A DNA stretch of 64,000 nt from Aeromicrobium terrae. Its GTDB lineage: Bacteria; Actinomycetota; Actinomycetes; Propionibacteriales; Nocardioidaceae. The stretch spans positions 101,801-165,800 of the forward strand of contig NZ_VDUX01000008.1 of NCBI RefSeq assembly GCF_008039565.1, read 5' to 3'. A program made the position numbers and the translations under genes. Within the stretch, counting starts at the first letter, position 1. Every line of letters starts with the position of its first letter. Positions 1 through 7,347 of this stretch are shown here, in pieces. The notes beneath the pieces were generated by a model, which made no database searches, was not told where the DNA came from, and saw only the letters and a list, made by a program, of their open reading frames with translations.

Positions 1-347
1 CGCGACTCCTTGATCGGCTTGCCGTTGTCGAGCGACTCGAGCACCGCGAGCTCGCGGCTGCGCTCGGCGATGATCCGCGCGATCCGGTACAGGTACTTGG
101 CGCGCTCGCGGCCGGGCATCGGGCCCCAGACCTTCTCGAACGCGCGCCGCGCCGCCTGAACGGCCTTGGTGACGTCGGCCTCGGAGGCCTCGCTGACCTC
201 GGCCAGCACCTCCTCCGACGCCGGGCTGATCGACTTGAACGGCGTGCCCGTCCCGTCGACGAACTCGCCGTCGATGAACAGCCCGTACGAGCTCTTCAGG
301 TCGACGATCGCCCGAGACTCGGGCGCTGGTGCGTACTCGAAAGCCAT
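1..347 (-). CDS. Aldehyde dehydrogenase, N-terminal part (gene runs off the window)
   Basis: The first 115 codons of an NAD(P)-dependent aldehyde dehydrogenase are visible; the cofactor domain and catalytic Cys/Glu lie outside the window. The N-terminus reads like the family (YGLFIDGEFV, then SPASEEVLAEV and a run of helix containing RIARIIAERS, LESLDNGKPI). The ATG at 345-347 follows the deoC stop by 2 bp, so it is probably translated from the deoC message. Next to deoxyribose-phosphate aldolase, a role in oxidising the acetaldehyde released by DeoC is plausible, but the substrate is inferred from context only. Confidence 0.9.
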   Translation of the reverse strand, partial: MAFEYAPAPESRAIVDLKSSYGLFIDGEFVDGTGTPFKSISPASEEVLAEVSEASEADVTKAVQAARRAFEKVWGPMPGRERAKYLYRIARIIAERSRELAVLESLDNGKPIKES

Positions 348-349
348 GA

Positions 350-1264
350 TCAGTCCAAGGTGACGTAGTCGGGGCCGCTGTAGTGGCCGGTGATCATCTT
401 CTGCCGCTGCAGGAGCAGGTCGTTGAGCAGCGAGGACGCGCCGAACCGGAACCAGTCGGGGCTCAGCCAGTCGTCGCCGCACGTCTCGTTGATGGTGACG
501 AGGTACTTGATCGCGTCCTTCGACGTGCGGATGCCGCCCGCCGGCTTCACGCCGACCTGCCGGCCGGTGGCGATGCGGTAGTCGCGCACCGCCTCGAGCA
601 TCACCAGCGTCACAGGCAGCGTGGCCGCGGGCTGGATCTTGCCGGTGCTCGTCTTGATGAAGTCCGCGCCGGCGTCCATGGCCAGCCACGACGCGCGACG
701 GACATTGTCGTACGTCTGGAGCTCGCCGGTCTCGAGGATGACCTTGAGGTGCGCGTCCCCACAGGCCTCCTTCACCGCGACGATCTCGTCGTGCACGCGC
801 GTGTAGTCGCCGCGGAGGAACGCGCCGCGGTCGATCACCATGTCGACCTCGTCGGCCCCCGCCTCGACGGCGTCCTGGGTGTCGGCGAGCTTCACGTCGA
901 GCGCGGCGCGGCCGGACGGGAACGCGGTGGCGACTGCCGCGACGTGCAGCCGGTCGCCGACGACCTCGCGGACGGTGCTGACCATGTCCGGGTAGACGCA
1001 GACGGCGGCGACGGGCGGGCACGTGGAGTCGGTCGGGTCGGGGCGCAGGGCCTTCGACGACAGGGCCCGCACCTTGCCCGGCGTGTCCGCACCCTCGAGG
1101 GTCGTGAGGTCGACCATCGAGATGGCGAGGTCGATCGCCCACTGCTTCGACGTCGTCTTGATCGAGCGCGTACCGAGCCCGGCCGCCCGGGCCTCGACCC
1201 CGACGGCGTCGACGCCGGGCAGCCCTTCGAGCGTCCTGCGCAGCGATTGCGTCGCGCTTGCCAC
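350..1264 (-). CDS. deoC: Deoxyribose-phosphate aldolase
   Basis: DeoC cleaves 2-deoxyribose-5-phosphate to glyceraldehyde-3-phosphate and acetaldehyde in the cytoplasm, the last step of deoxynucleoside catabolism. The 304-residue product shows the DeoC/LacD barrel: VCVYPDMV, ADEVDMVIDRGAF, KVILETGEL, the Schiff-base lysine strand GADFIKTSTGK and the second lysine in VGVKPAGGIRT. It is about 50-80 residues longer than short bacterial DeoC, as in the actinobacterial long form. The GTG start at 1264 is chosen because GGGAGGGA lies 3-9 bases upstream; an upstream in-frame ATG has no such site. It is followed after 2 bp by the aldehyde dehydrogenase, giving a two-gene catabolic unit. Confidence 0.95.
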   Translation of the reverse strand: MASATQSLRRTLEGLPGVDAVGVEARAAGLGTRSIKTTSKQWAIDLAISMVDLTTLEGADTPGKVRALSSKALRPDPTDSTCPPVAAVCVYPDMVSTVREVVGDRLHVAAVATAFPSGRAALDVKLADTQDAVEAGADEVDMVIDRGAFLRGDYTRVHDEIVAVKEACGDAHLKVILETGELQTYDNVRRASWLAMDAGADFIKTSTGKIQPAATLPVTLVMLEAVRDYRIATGRQVGVKPAGGIRTSKDAIKYLVTINETCGDDWLSPDWFRFGASSLLNDLLLQRQKMITGHYSGPDYVTLD

Positions 1265-1337
1265 GTGTCCCTCCCAACCTGCGGGCGCCTGGCGCGTCCG
1301 CGTCCTCCAGAGTACGGCGCAACGGCAGACTGAGGCC

Positions 1338-2132
1338 ATGTCGGGACCCCTCAGCCTGGCCGTCGTCGTGGCCCACCCGGACGACGACGCCTACGGCATG
1401 GCCGGGATGGTCGCCCTGCACGCCGAGGACCCGGGGTTCCGGTTCATCCTGATCCACGCCACCGACGGGGGAGCGGGCGACATCCGCGAGGGATTTCCCG
1501 CGACGCGAGAGACCCTGGGCACCATCCGCAAGGGCGAGGACGAGGCCGCATGGCGCGCCCTCGGCCGGGAGCCCGACCGGCACGAGTGGCTCGACATCCC
1601 CGACGGCGAGGTCGGCGACGTGCCCCTGGAGGAGCTGGCCGGGCGGATCGAGGAGATCCTGGTCGAGGAGCAGCCGACCGTCGTCGGCACGTTCGGCCCG
1701 GACGGGATCTTCGCCCACCCGGACCACATCGCCGTCGGCGCGGCCACCGACGTCGCGTTCCTGCGGCACGCCCAGCGCAGCGGCACCGCGTTCCGGCGGC
1801 TGCTGCACAGCGCCATCCCGCAGTCGGTGTTCGAGCGGTGGCAGGAGCAGCGCGCGGCCATGGGCCTGTGGACCTGGGACCCGACGCAGGTCTTCCACAT
1901 GCGCGGCGTCCCGGACGAGCAGATCGGCCTCGTCGTCGACACCCGCAGCGTCGCCCACCGCACCGTCGCCGGCCTCCGCGAGCACAAGAGCCAGCATCAC
2001 GTCATGACCGACGACCCGGACGACGTCGAGCGCATGCAGAAGATCATGAGCCGCGACTGGGCCGTCGTCGCGTGGCCGGAGCGCGAGCCGGGGACGCCGG
2101 TGCTGACGGACCCGTTCGAGGATCTGCCGTAG
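1338..2132 (+). CDS. PIG-L family zinc-dependent deacetylase
   Basis: A 264-residue member of the PIG-L/LmbE fold, whose relatives (MshB, Mca, GlcNAc-PI deacetylase) remove acetyl groups from N-acetylglucosamine derivatives or cleave mycothiol conjugates. The zinc and catalytic motif AHPDDDAYG is near residue 12 and the second metal/active-site motif AHPDHIAVG near residue 133. The C-terminal part (YDxHKSQH-like EHKSQHHVM near 215) also fits the family. MshB or Mca identity cannot be assigned. It is transcribed divergently from deoC across a 73 bp gap. The ATG at 1338 has GACTGAGG just upstream. Substrate unknown; a mycothiol-related role is one possibility in an actinobacterium. Confidence 0.85.
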   Translation: MSGPLSLAVVVAHPDDDAYGMAGMVALHAEDPGFRFILIHATDGGAGDIREGFPATRETLGTIRKGEDEAAWRALGREPDRHEWLDIPDGEVGDVPLEELAGRIEEILVEEQPTVVGTFGPDGIFAHPDHIAVGAATDVAFLRHAQRSGTAFRRLLHSAIPQSVFERWQEQRAAMGLWTWDPTQVFHMRGVPDEQIGLVVDTRSVAHRTVAGLREHKSQHHVMTDDPDDVERMQKIMSRDWAVVAWPEREPGTPVLTDPFEDLP

Positions 2133-2172
2133 GGCAGAAATCCCTTAAGTCACAGGGTTTTCCACTGGTATA

Positions 2173-2194
2173 CGAACGTCTGTTCTAGTAGGCT
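2173..2194 (+). promoter_or_regulatory. LexA/SOS-like box and -10 of the DUF222/HNH gene
   Basis: The palindrome CGAAC-GTCT-GTTCT at 2173-2186 matches the Gram-positive/mycobacterial LexA consensus (GAAC-N4-GTTC core intact; outer bases partly degenerate). A TAGGCT hexamer at 2189-2194 lies 2 bp further on and 6 bp before the ATG at 2201, so LexA bound here would occlude the promoter. In M. tuberculosis, genes of the 13E12 (DUF222) family are among LexA-controlled loci, which supports the reading. Not tested. Confidence 0.7.
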
Positions 2195-2200
2195 CGAGTC

Positions 2201-3346
2201 ATGGATTCGGGGCCCGTGATCGAGCGGTTGCGCACCGCCGCGCGGGCCCTCGGGTCCGGCGATGAGCGTGAGCTCGACGGCGCCTCCACGGTCACCACCT
2301 GGACCCGCAACGAGCTGCGGCTCGACGCCCGCCAGACTCACCAGCTGCTGCGCGCGGGCGCGGCGATGCGTGAGCTCGACGCCGTCGGCGAGGCAGCGCA
2401 CGCGGGCCGCATCCGCCTGGACCATGTCGACGCGTTCGCCTACGGCATCAAGCACATCGACGCCGGCACCGTGCGCGAGGCGCAGCCGTGGCTGCTGGAC
2501 GTCGCGCTCACGTGCGAGCCGAGCGCGCTGCGCCGGATCATGCGCGAGCTGCGTGAGGCCGTCTACCCCGGTTCGCTCGACGACGAATGGGCTCGGGGCA
2601 TGAATCGCGAGGACCTCCAGGTCAACGCCGTGCCCGACGGGTGGCACGTGAACGGCTTCCTGAACACCGCCACCGGGGCCAAGCTCAAGACGGTTCTGGA
2701 CACCCTGAGCGCTCCGTCCGATGCCGAGGACAAGCGAACGGGCGCCGAGCGTCGGGTCACCGCCGTCGACGACCTCTGCAGCCAGGTGCTGGAACACGGC
2801 CTGCCGTCCGACGGCGGCATCCGGCCCCACCTGTCCGTCCTCGTCGACGCCGACGGCACCGCCACCCTGGAGCGCTTCGGCCGCATCGGCCCCCAGCTGC
2901 TCGACTTCCTCGGGTGCGACGCCACCGCCACCGGGATCGTCGTCCGCGACGGCCAAGCCCTGGCGGTCGGACGCACCAAGAGGCTCGCCACCAAGGCCCA
3001 GCGACTCGCCGTGAACGCCCGCCAAGGCGGCATCTGCGCCGCCCCCGGCTGCACCCACACGCACCTGCAGTACCACCACATCGTCTCCTGGAGCGCCGGC
3101 GGCCCGACCGACCTCGACAACCTGATCGGCCTGTGCGTCCGCTGCCACCAGCTCCTCCACCGCGGCCACCTGCAGATCATCCAGACCCGCGACGGCACCC
3201 AACGCTTCGCCGGCCACAGCCCGCGCCCCGAGCGCGACGCCTACCGGCAACGGCTCGCCACCTACCGCGAGAAGCGCGCCGTCCACCGCACCAGCCGCAC
3301 CATCGAACGCCACCGCGACCGCCCCGTCGCACCCCTGCGCACCTGA
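2201..3346 (+). CDS. DUF222 / HNH endonuclease domain protein (13E12 repeat family)
   Basis: A 381-residue protein with an N-terminal helical DUF222 domain (about residues 1-260) and a C-terminal HNH nuclease domain (about 275-320). The HNH part shows zinc cysteines in CAAPGC near 278, the catalytic pair in YHHIVSW near 291, N in DLDNLIGL and a second CxxCH (CVRCH) near 312. The family is multicopy in actinobacteria and its biological job is not known; a nuclease activity is inferred from the intact HNH core. The promoter carries a LexA-like box ending 14 bp before the start, so the gene is predicted to be DNA-damage inducible. A second family member sits at 61999-63201 on the other strand with a different damage-type promoter. 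Confidence 0.9.
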   Translation: MDSGPVIERLRTAARALGSGDERELDGASTVTTWTRNELRLDARQTHQLLRAGAAMRELDAVGEAAHAGRIRLDHVDAFAYGIKHIDAGTVREAQPWLLDVALTCEPSALRRIMRELREAVYPGSLDDEWARGMNREDLQVNAVPDGWHVNGFLNTATGAKLKTVLDTLSAPSDAEDKRTGAERRVTAVDDLCSQVLEHGLPSDGGIRPHLSVLVDADGTATLERFGRIGPQLLDFLGCDATATGIVVRDGQALAVGRTKRLATKAQRLAVNARQGGICAAPGCTHTHLQYHHIVSWSAGGPTDLDNLIGLCVRCHQLLHRGHLQIIQTRDGTQRFAGHSPRPERDAYRQRLATYREKRAVHRTSRTIERHRDRPVAPLRT

Positions 3347-3380
3347 GCCAACGGAAGCACCGGATTTCACCTACGCCTAT

Positions 3381-3415
3381 GCGCGCTCGCTGCGAGAGCA
3401 CCGGCATGAGCGCGC
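3381..3415. terminator. Possible bidirectional hairpin between convergent genes
   Basis: Inverted repeat GCGCGCTC (3381-3388) and GAGCGCGC (3408-3415) with a 19-nt loop that itself contains part of CTCGC-T-GCGAG (3386-3396). It lies in the 83 bp between the DUF222/HNH stop and the mutase stop, where a shared terminator is expected. There is no T-run, so intrinsic termination is uncertain. Confidence 0.4.
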
Positions 3416-3429
3416 GTATTCGCGATGCG

Positions 3430-5043
3430 TCAGAGGCCGAGGGCTGAGGCCAAGTCGGTCTTGATCCGCTCGATGGTCCCGCTGGCCTCGGAGCGGGCCA
3501 CCTCCATGGACTCGCGCACGGGGATGACGACCTCGATGTAGCACTTCAGCTTGGGCTCGGTGCCGGACGGGCGGCAGATGATCCGGCCCGTGTCGCCGAG
3601 GCCGAGCCGCACGCCGTCGGTGGGCGGCAGACCCCGGTACCCGTCAGCCAGGTCGTCGACGCTGGTGACGTCGATGCCGGCGAGCGACGTCGGGGGAGCG
3701 GTGCGGAGGGTGGACATGGCGTCGCGGATGATCGCCAGGTCCTCGACCCGGACGGACAGCTGGCCGGTGGCGTGCAGGCCGTGCTCGCGGTAGAGGTCGT
3801 CGAGGCGGTTGATCAGGCTGCGGCCCTCGGCCTTCAGCTTGGCGGCCATCTCCAGCACGAGCAGGATCGCGGAGACGCCGTCCTTGTCGCGGGCGATGTC
3901 GGGAGCGACGCAGTAGCCCAGCGCCTCCTCGTAGCCGTAGGCGAGGTCGTCGATCTTGCCGATCCACTTGAAACCCGTCAGCGTCTGCGCCCAGGCCCGT
4001 CCGGCAGCCTCGGCCTGTCGACCCAAGAGATCAGAGCTGACGATCGACGCGGCGTACGTCCCGGCAGCGCCCCGCCCCAGCATGAAGTCCGCCAGCAGCG
4101 ACCCGACCTGGTCACCCGTGAGCATCCGGTACGCCTCACCGTCTCGGACGCCGACGGCGCACCGGTCGGCGTCGGGGTCGTTGGCGACGATGATGTCGGC
4201 CTGCACCTCTGACGCGAGCTTGAGCGCCAGGTCCATCGCTCCCGGCTCCTCGGGGTTCGGGAACGCGACGGTGGGGAAGTCCGGGTCGGGCTCGGCCTGG
4301 TCGCGCACGACGTGCAGCGGCGGGAACCCGGCGCGGCGCACCACCTCGACGAGGGTGTCGCGCCCGACGCCGTGCAGCGGCGTGTAGACCGCCGTGATGT
4401 CGCGGGGGCCGTCACCGGGCAGCGCCACCACGGCGTCGACGTACGCCTCGGCCACCTCGGGCCCGAGCCGGGTGTACTCGTCGCTGCGCGCCATCTCGTC
4501 GACCCGTGGAGCCGCGTCGATGAGCGCTGAGATGTCCGAGTCGGCCGGAGGCACGATCTGGCTCGAGTCGGCCAGGTACACCTTGTAGCCGTTGTCCTGC
4601 GGCGGGTTGTGCGACGCCGTGACCATCACGCCGGCGGTGCAGCCGAGGTGGCGGATGGAGAACGCGGTGACTGGCGTGGGCAGCGGCTCGGGCAGCAGGT
4701 GCGCGTGCACGCCCAGCGCCGTCATGATCTCGGCGGTGTCGCGGGCGAAGACGTCGGAGTTGTACCGGGCGTCGAACCCCACGACGACGCTGGGCGACGA
4801 TTCCCGCTCGAGCAGGTACTGAGCCAGCCCCCACGCCGCCTGCGCGACGATCACGCGGTTCATCCGGTTGGGGCCGGCGCCGAGCGCACCCCGCAGACCG
4901 GCGGTGCCGAACTGCAGCCGCTCGGAGAACCGCTCCTCGATGGCCTCGGTCTCGCCGGCGTCGACCAGCGCCTGCAGCTCGTCGCGCGTTGCCGGGTCGG
5001 GGTCCTGGGAGATCCAGTCGCGGGCGCGGTCGAGCAGGTCCAT
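3430..5043 (-). CDS. pmmB: Phospho-sugar mutase, PmmB type (phosphomannomutase/phosphoglucomutase/phosphopentomutase)
   Basis: A 537-residue alpha-D-phosphohexomutase that moves phosphate between C6/C5 and C1 of a sugar. Domains in order: an FGTAGLRG start motif near residue 47, the phosphoserine loop TASHNPPQDNGY near 140-150, the metal loop DPDADR near 290, and the phosphate-binding C-terminal RPSGTEPKLK. The length matches the long PmmB/PGM2 group rather than ManB. It directly follows the purine nucleoside phosphorylase gene (2 bp apart), the same pairing as deoD-pmmB in M. tuberculosis. That context favours a role in isomerising ribose-1-phosphate or deoxyribose-1-phosphate, feeding DeoC, but the sequence alone does not fix the sugar. 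Confidence 0.92.
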   Translation of the reverse strand: MDLLDRARDWISQDPDPATRDELQALVDAGETEAIEERFSERLQFGTAGLRGALGAGPNRMNRVIVAQAAWGLAQYLLERESSPSVVVGFDARYNSDVFARDTAEIMTALGVHAHLLPEPLPTPVTAFSIRHLGCTAGVMVTASHNPPQDNGYKVYLADSSQIVPPADSDISALIDAAPRVDEMARSDEYTRLGPEVAEAYVDAVVALPGDGPRDITAVYTPLHGVGRDTLVEVVRRAGFPPLHVVRDQAEPDPDFPTVAFPNPEEPGAMDLALKLASEVQADIIVANDPDADRCAVGVRDGEAYRMLTGDQVGSLLADFMLGRGAAGTYAASIVSSDLLGRQAEAAGRAWAQTLTGFKWIGKIDDLAYGYEEALGYCVAPDIARDKDGVSAILLVLEMAAKLKAEGRSLINRLDDLYREHGLHATGQLSVRVEDLAIIRDAMSTLRTAPPTSLAGIDVTSVDDLADGYRGLPPTDGVRLGLGDTGRIICRPSGTEPKLKCYIEVVIPVRESMEVARSEASGTIERIKTDLASALGL

Positions 5044-5045
5044 CG

Positions 5046-5837
5046 TCAGATCCGGGGAAGCACGTCCGCCAGGAGGGCGCCCATCCGCGCCGCCGACGAG
5101 CGGCCCGCCTCGAGCACCTCTTCGTGGTTCAGGGGAGCGCCGGTGATGCCGGCGGCGAGGTTGGTGACGAGCGAGATTCCGAGCACCTCGAGCCCGGCCT
5201 CGCGGGCGGCGATCGCCTCCAGCACCGTGGACATGCCGACGAGGTCGCCGCCGATGGCCCTGACCATGCCGATCTCGGCCGGCGTCTCGTAGTGCGGGCC
5301 GGGGAACTGGACGTAGACGCCCTCGTCGAGCGACGGGTCGACCTCCTGGCAGAGCTTCCGCAGCCGCGAGGAGTACAGGTCGGTCAGGTCGACGAAGTTC
5401 GCGCCCTCGATCGGCGACGTCCCCGTCAGGTTGATGTGATCCTTGATCAGGACCGGCGTGCCCGGCTCCCATGCGGGGTTGAGCCCGCCGCAGCCGTTGG
5501 TCAGCACGACCGTCCTCACGCCGGCTGCCGCGGCCGTGCGCATCGCGTGCACGACGGACGCGACGCCGCGCCCTTCGTAGAAGTGCGTGCGCCCGAGGAA
5601 CACCAGGGCGCGCTTCTCACCGACCGGCACGGATCGGATCGTGCCGCCGTGCCCCTCGACTGCGGGAGCGCTGAATCCGGGCAGGTCGGCGGCCGGCAGC
5701 TCGTGCTCCGGCTCGCCCAGCGCGTCGGCGGCCGGGAGCCAGCCGGAGCCCATCACCAGGGCGACGTCGTGGGTGGCGCCCGCGGTGCGCTCGGCCAGCG
5801 CGGCGGCGGCTTCTCGGGCGAGGTCGGTCGGGCTCAC
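5046..5837 (-). CDS. Purine nucleoside phosphorylase
   Basis: Trimeric-type PNP that phosphorolyses inosine/guanosine and deoxy forms to the free base and (deoxy)ribose-1-phosphate; cytoplasmic salvage and catabolism. The 263-residue product shows LVMGSGW (phosphate loop), [10 protein letters not shown], the base-site strand [22 protein letters not shown] and the C-terminal [11 protein letters not shown] and NHEEVLE motifs. An upstream in-frame ATG exists, but the GTG at 5837 fits the family N-terminus and sits exactly 7 nt after a TAATGT hexamer, predicting a leaderless transcript. Its promoter is shared base-for-base with the divergent lpdA gene. The downstream mutase and DeoC complete the route from nucleoside to central metabolism. 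Confidence 0.95.
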   Translation of the reverse strand: MSPTDLAREAAAALAERTAGATHDVALVMGSGWLPAADALGEPEHELPAADLPGFSAPAVEGHGGTIRSVPVGEKRALVFLGRTHFYEGRGVASVVHAMRTAAAAGVRTVVLTNGCGGLNPAWEPGTPVLIKDHINLTGTSPIEGANFVDLTDLYSSRLRKLCQEVDPSLDEGVYVQFPGPHYETPAEIGMVRAIGGDLVGMSTVLEAIAAREAGLEVLGISLVTNLAAGITGAPLNHEEVLEAGRSSAARMGALLADVLPRI

Positions 5838-5856
5838 CTGCCGTACATTACGGGGC
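5838..5856. promoter_or_regulatory. Symmetric bidirectional leaderless promoter (pnp / lpdA)
   Basis: Only 19 bp separate the two divergent GTG start codons. The central bases TACATTA (5844-5850) read TACATT on the plus strand and TAATGT on the minus strand. Each hexamer is followed by exactly 7 nt and then the GTG (5857 on plus, 5837 on minus), so the geometry is symmetric about base 5847. No Shine-Dalgarno can fit on either side. -35 elements would have to lie inside the opposite coding sequence. Transcript ends are predicted, not measured. Confidence 0.75.
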
Positions 5857-7212
5857 GTGACACACGTGGGGATCATCGGCGGCGGACCCGGCGGCTACGA
5901 GGCGGCACTGGTCGCCGCGCGGCTCGGAGCCGACGTCACGGTGGTCGAGCGCGACGGTCTCGGCGGCTCCACGGTGCTCACCGACTGTGTCCCCAGCAAG
6001 ACCCTGATCGCCACCAGCGACCTGCTCACCGAGGTCGAGTCGTCGGCCGAGCTCGGCGTCGACGTGCCGCGCGAGGCGAAGGCCGACCTCGCCGCCGTCA
6101 ACGACCGTGTTCTCACCCTCGCGAAGGCGCAGTCGTCCGACATCGCGCAGCGCCTCGAGGCCAGCGGGATCGAGATGATCGCCGGATCGGCACGGCTCGA
6201 CGGCCCCAAGACGATCGTGGTCGACGACCGCCGCATCGACGTCGACGCCGTGCTGCTCGCCACCGGCGCGCACCCGCGTGTCAGCCCCGACGCCCAGCCG
6301 GACGGCGCGCGGATCCTCACCTGGGAGCAGGTCTACAACCTCCGCGAGCTGCCCGAGCACATGATCGTCGTCGGCTCCGGCGTCACCGGCGCGGAGTTCG
6401 CCAGCGCCTACAACGGGCTCGGCGCGCAGGTCACCCTCGTCTCCAGCCGCGAGCGCGTGCTCCCGGGCGAGGACGCCGACGCCGCCTCCCTCATCGAGAC
6501 CGTCTTCACCCGCCGCGGCATGGACGTGATGAGCACGTCCCGGATGGCGTCCGTCGAGCGCACCGACGGCGGTGTCCTCGTGACCCTCACCGACGGACGT
6601 ACCGTCGCCGGCTCGCACTGCCTGCTCGCCATCGGCTCGATCCCCAACACCGCCGATCTGGGTCTGGAGAGCGCCGGCGTCGCCCTCGACGACTCCGGCT
6701 TCGTCCGCGTCGACCGCGTCTCGCGCACCACGGCGCCCGGCGTCTATGCCGCCGGCGACTGCACCGGCGTCCTGATGCTGGCGTCGGTCGCCGCGCAGCA
6801 GGGCCGCATCGCGATGTCCCACCTCCTTGGCGACGCCGTGCACCCGCTCGACCTCGAGAAGGTCTCCAGCAACATCTTCACGTCGCCGGAGATCGCGACG
6901 GTCGGGCTGTCGCAGCAGAAGATCGACGAGCGCGGGCTGCACTCGGACGTCGCGATGCTGCCGCTGAGCACGAATGCACGCGCCAAGATGCAGGGCGTCC
7001 ACGACGGCTTCGTGAAGCTGTTCGCGCGTCGCGGCGGCGAGGTCGTCCTCGGCGGCGTCGTCGTGAGCCCCCGCGCCAGCGAGCTGATCCACGGCATCTC
7101 GCTCGCGGTGTCGGCGTCGCTCACCGTCGACCAGGTGGCCGACGCGTTCACGGTCTACCCGAGCCTCTCCGGTTCGGTCGCCGAGGTCGCCCGACGCCTC
7201 CATAGGGCCTGA
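5857..7212 (+). CDS. lpdA: LpdA-type NAD(P)H quinone/flavoprotein reductase lacking the disulfide site
   Basis: A 451-residue two-dinucleotide-binding flavoprotein of the lipoamide dehydrogenase fold. FAD motif [14 protein letters not shown] is at residues 8-21; the NAD(P) motif [14 protein letters not shown] is near 170; the second FAD motif YAAGDCTG is near 300. The redox CxxxxC of true dihydrolipoamide dehydrogenase is incomplete ([13 protein letters not shown] has only the second Cys) and the C-terminal catalytic His-Glu is replaced (VYPSLSGS). The same features mark M. tuberculosis LpdA (Rv3303c), an NAD(P)H quinone reductase, and the gene is also near pnp/pmmB there. It therefore probably reduces quinones or other acceptors rather than lipoamide. 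Leaderless GTG start, see the shared promoter. Confidence 0.9.
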   Translation: MTHVGIIGGGPGGYEAALVAARLGADVTVVERDGLGGSTVLTDCVPSKTLIATSDLLTEVESSAELGVDVPREAKADLAAVNDRVLTLAKAQSSDIAQRLEASGIEMIAGSARLDGPKTIVVDDRRIDVDAVLLATGAHPRVSPDAQPDGARILTWEQVYNLRELPEHMIVVGSGVTGAEFASAYNGLGAQVTLVSSRERVLPGEDADAASLIETVFTRRGMDVMSTSRMASVERTDGGVLVTLTDGRTVAGSHCLLAIGSIPNTADLGLESAGVALDDSGFVRVDRVSRTTAPGVYAAGDCTGVLMLASVAAQQGRIAMSHLLGDAVHPLDLEKVSSNIFTSPEIATVGLSQQKIDERGLHSDVAMLPLSTNARAKMQGVHDGFVKLFARRGGEVVLGGVVVSPRASELIHGISLAVSASLTVDQVADAFTVYPSLSGSVAEVARRLHRA

Positions 7213-7247
7213 CCTGCGCAAATGACACGCGTGTAGTTCCGCAGGTC
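7211..7247. terminator. Nested inverted repeat at the lpdA 3' end
   Basis: Perfect 8-bp arms GACCTGCG (7211-7218) and CGCAGGTC (7240-7247) enclose a 21-nt loop that contains a 10-bp palindrome ACACGCGTGT (7225-7234). The left arm begins within the lpdA stop codon. It could be a factor-independent hairpin without a U-tract, or a small dispersed palindromic element or operator; a genome-wide search would tell. Confidence 0.5.
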
Positions 7248-7294
7248 ACCGCATCGTGCTTGGCGAACCCCTCCCACGTGTGGTCCGATTCTCC

Positions 7295-7334
7295 TACAGT
7301 CACAGCAATCACAGCCGCAACATCAGTCACAGGA
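7295..7334 (+). promoter_or_regulatory. Candidate MtrA-type direct repeats at the amidase promoter
   Basis: Three copies of a 9-mer built on TCACAG occur in 9-bp register: GTCACAGCA (7299-7307), ATCACAGCC (7308-7316) and GTCACAGGA (7326-7334). A TACAGT hexamer at 7295-7300 overlaps the first copy. The unit closely resembles the GTCACAGCG direct repeats reported for M. tuberculosis MtrA, and mtrAB-lpqB is encoded at 40.7-44.7 kb. Their place at or after the predicted start site would suit repression of this wall hydrolase. Confidence 0.5.
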
Positions 7335-7347
7335 TTGGTCTTCCCCC

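Noticed and set aside
2149..2157. GTCACAGGG ahead of the first DUF222/HNH gene as an MtrA site
   Set aside because: A single copy; the direct repeat needed for the MtrA reading is absent. The same applies to a lone GTCACAG near 45358.
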